Shown: piece by piece, positions 63,060-64,000 of the stretch
Numbering within the stretch: the first letter of the stretch is position 1
Layout of the letters: each line of letters opens with the position of its first letter
DNA from: Leifsonia sp. Leaf264
Lineage (GTDB): Bacteria; Actinomycetota; Actinomycetes; Actinomycetales; Microbacteriaceae
Direction of reading: 5' to 3'
Assembly: GCF_001422325.1 (NCBI RefSeq)
Contig: NZ_LMMR01000008.1
Span: 186,001 to 250,000, forward strand
DNA length: 64,000 bases
Translations under genes and position numbers: made by a program
Notes under the pieces: generated by a model
What the model was told of the DNA's origin: nothing
Databases searched by the model: none
What the model saw: only the letters and a program-made list of their open reading frames with translations

Positions 63060-64000
63060 TCAGCCCTTGATCGCCTCGGCCAGCTTCACGCGGCCGCCCA
63101 TCTTGAGCAGCGAGTTGGAGTAGACGCGCTCGCCGATCCAGAGCACCACAGCGGTCGTGACGAGCAGGATGCCGAGGGACAGGAACGGCTCCCACCATTC
63201 GGCCTGCCCGAGGAAGATGCGCATCGGCATGCCGACCGGGGCGGAGAACGGGATGTAGCTCATGATCGCGAGCACGGTGGCGTTGTCGTTGAAGAAGATG
63301 ACCAGGAAGTAGGGGATCATCACGAGCATGGTCACGGGTGACGTGACGCTGCCGACGTCTTCAGCGCGGGAGACCAGGGCGGCCGTCGCGGCGAACAGGG
63401 CGGCGAGCATCACGAAGCCCACGAGGAAGAACACCACGAACCAGAGCACCGATTCGCCGAGGCCGCCGATGAGCACGCGTTGGCCCGTGACCATCAGTCC
63501 GCCGATGGCGATGACGGCTATCGCCACGATCTGACCTATCGCCAGCACGCTGTTCCCGATCACCTTGCCGGCGAGCAGTGCACGCACGGGAACGGTCGAC
63601 AGCAGGATCTCGACCACGCGGGTCTGCTTCTCCTCCACGACGCTCTGCGCGATGGTGGAACCGAAGGTGATGGCCGACATGAAGAACACGATGCCGAACC
63701 CGAGGGCCACGATGTAGCTGAGGAACGGATCGGGCGCGTCGGGGTCGAGCAGCTCGACGCCGGGGGCGACGCTGAGACTCGCGACGACGGCGCTCGGCAC
63801 CGAGTCGTAGCCGATGACCGTGACTCCGGTTCCGCCAGAGCCCGGCACGACGATGGCCTCGATCTCGCCATCGCGCAGCATCTGCTCAGCCTCGGCGCGG
63901 TCGCTCGCCGGCACCACCTCCAGCCCGGTCTCTCCGACGACCTGCTCCGCCGAGCCGATCACGGCCACCTTCGGCTCCGACTGGTTCGCGCTCGCGATGC
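63060..64000 (-). CDS. ABC-2-type transporter permease (NatB-like), cut by window edge
   Basis: The right window edge cuts this minus-strand gene; about 313 residues are seen. An outer domain (IGSAEQVVGETGLEVVPASD) precedes about five to six membrane segments, with SAITFGSTIAQSVVEEKQTR then VVEILLSTVPVRALLAGKVI being the NatB/YhaP hallmark, and further segments up to VTTAVVLWIGERVYSNSLLK. Such permeases pair with an ATPase normally encoded just upstream, beyond the window. Cargo may be sodium, drugs or peptides. Confidence 0.82.
   Translation of the reverse strand, partial: IASANQSEPKVAVIGSAEQVVGETGLEVVPASDRAEAEQMLRDGEIEAIVVPGSGGTGVTVIGYDSVPSAVVASLSVAPGVELLDPDAPDPFLSYIVALGFGIVFFMSAITFGSTIAQSVVEEKQTRVVEILLSTVPVRALLAGKVIGNSVLAIGQIVAIAVIAIGGLMVTGQRVLIGGLGESVLWFVVFFLVGFVMLAALFAATAALVSRAEDVGSVTSPVTMLVMIPYFLVIFFNDNATVLAIMSYIPFSAPVGMPMRIFLGQAEWWEPFLSLGILLVTTAVVLWIGERVYSNSLLKMGGRVKLAEAIKG

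Overview
The window is about 64 kb of high-GC chromosomal DNA with dense, often overlapping genes. It looks like an actinobacterium, most probably of the family Microbacteriaceae. The signs are an HspR-controlled dnaK-grpE-dnaJ operon with HAIR operators, a bifunctional-type dCTP deaminase, a clpS-DUF2017 pair, an F420/Ddn-type reductase, a GT87 mannosyltransferase, several probably leaderless genes (TANNNT hexamer 6-7 bases before the start codon), and an over-used GGATGC/GCATCC hexamer. The family assignment is inference from gene content and style; no phylogeny was run.

Layout. 1-145: 5' end of a SAM methyltransferase. 242-4266: bkdABC-type 2-oxoacid dehydrogenase operon (E1alpha, E1beta, E2, no E3) divergent from an Lrp/AsnC regulator. 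4269-16303: a complete phenylacetate (paa) catabolon in three transcription units: thiolase-paaF-paaH-paaZ; paaI-paaK-paaR; paaABCDE-paaG. Three near-identical TetR-type operators sit at their promoters. PaaK forms phenylacetyl-CoA, PaaABCDE epoxidises it, PaaG isomerises to the oxepin, PaaZ opens and oxidises the ring, and PaaF/H/thiolase finish by beta-oxidation. 16383-18384: DUF389 membrane protein, a long hairpin, tRNA-Gly(CCC) and dcd. 18415-20281: an ECF-like sigma factor and an overlapping anti-sigma-like membrane protein with a duplicated extracellular module. 20325-22615: glutamine amidotransferase, calycin-like protein, TetR regulator.

22764-30674: Dpp/Opp-family ABC importer operon ending in a GH3 glycosidase, with a palindromic operator shared with the divergent TetR gene; the context suggests uptake and hydrolysis of a glycoside. 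30874-38439: membrane protein, glutamate decarboxylase, Atg22-like MFS, a sortase-type surface beta-propeller, a RIO-type kinase preceded by an 18-codon leader ORF, and two paralogous lipoproteins. 38566-42688: dnaK-grpE-dnaJ-hspR with two HAIR sites. 42849-46700: rRNA methyltransferase-like protein, GT87 glycosyltransferase, ClC channel. 46816-50068: clpS, DUF2017 and a four-gene WXG100-like locus without secretion machinery. 50069-54437: DUF1254 protein, Ddn-like reductase, SulP transporter, GAP-family membrane protein. 54515-56712: HAIR-controlled ClpB lacking its N-domain. 56768-64000: MFS, small membrane protein, zinc alcohol dehydrogenase with an HbpS-like partner, long palindromic repeats, nitroreductase, threonine aldolase, TetR regulator, and an ABC-2 permease cut by the window end.

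Most interesting for follow-up: the leader ORF before the RIO kinase, the sigma/anti-sigma pair with duplicated sensor module, the isolated WXG100 locus, the shared PaaR operator set, the N-domain-less ClpB, the pervasive GGATGC motif and the long intergenic hairpins.
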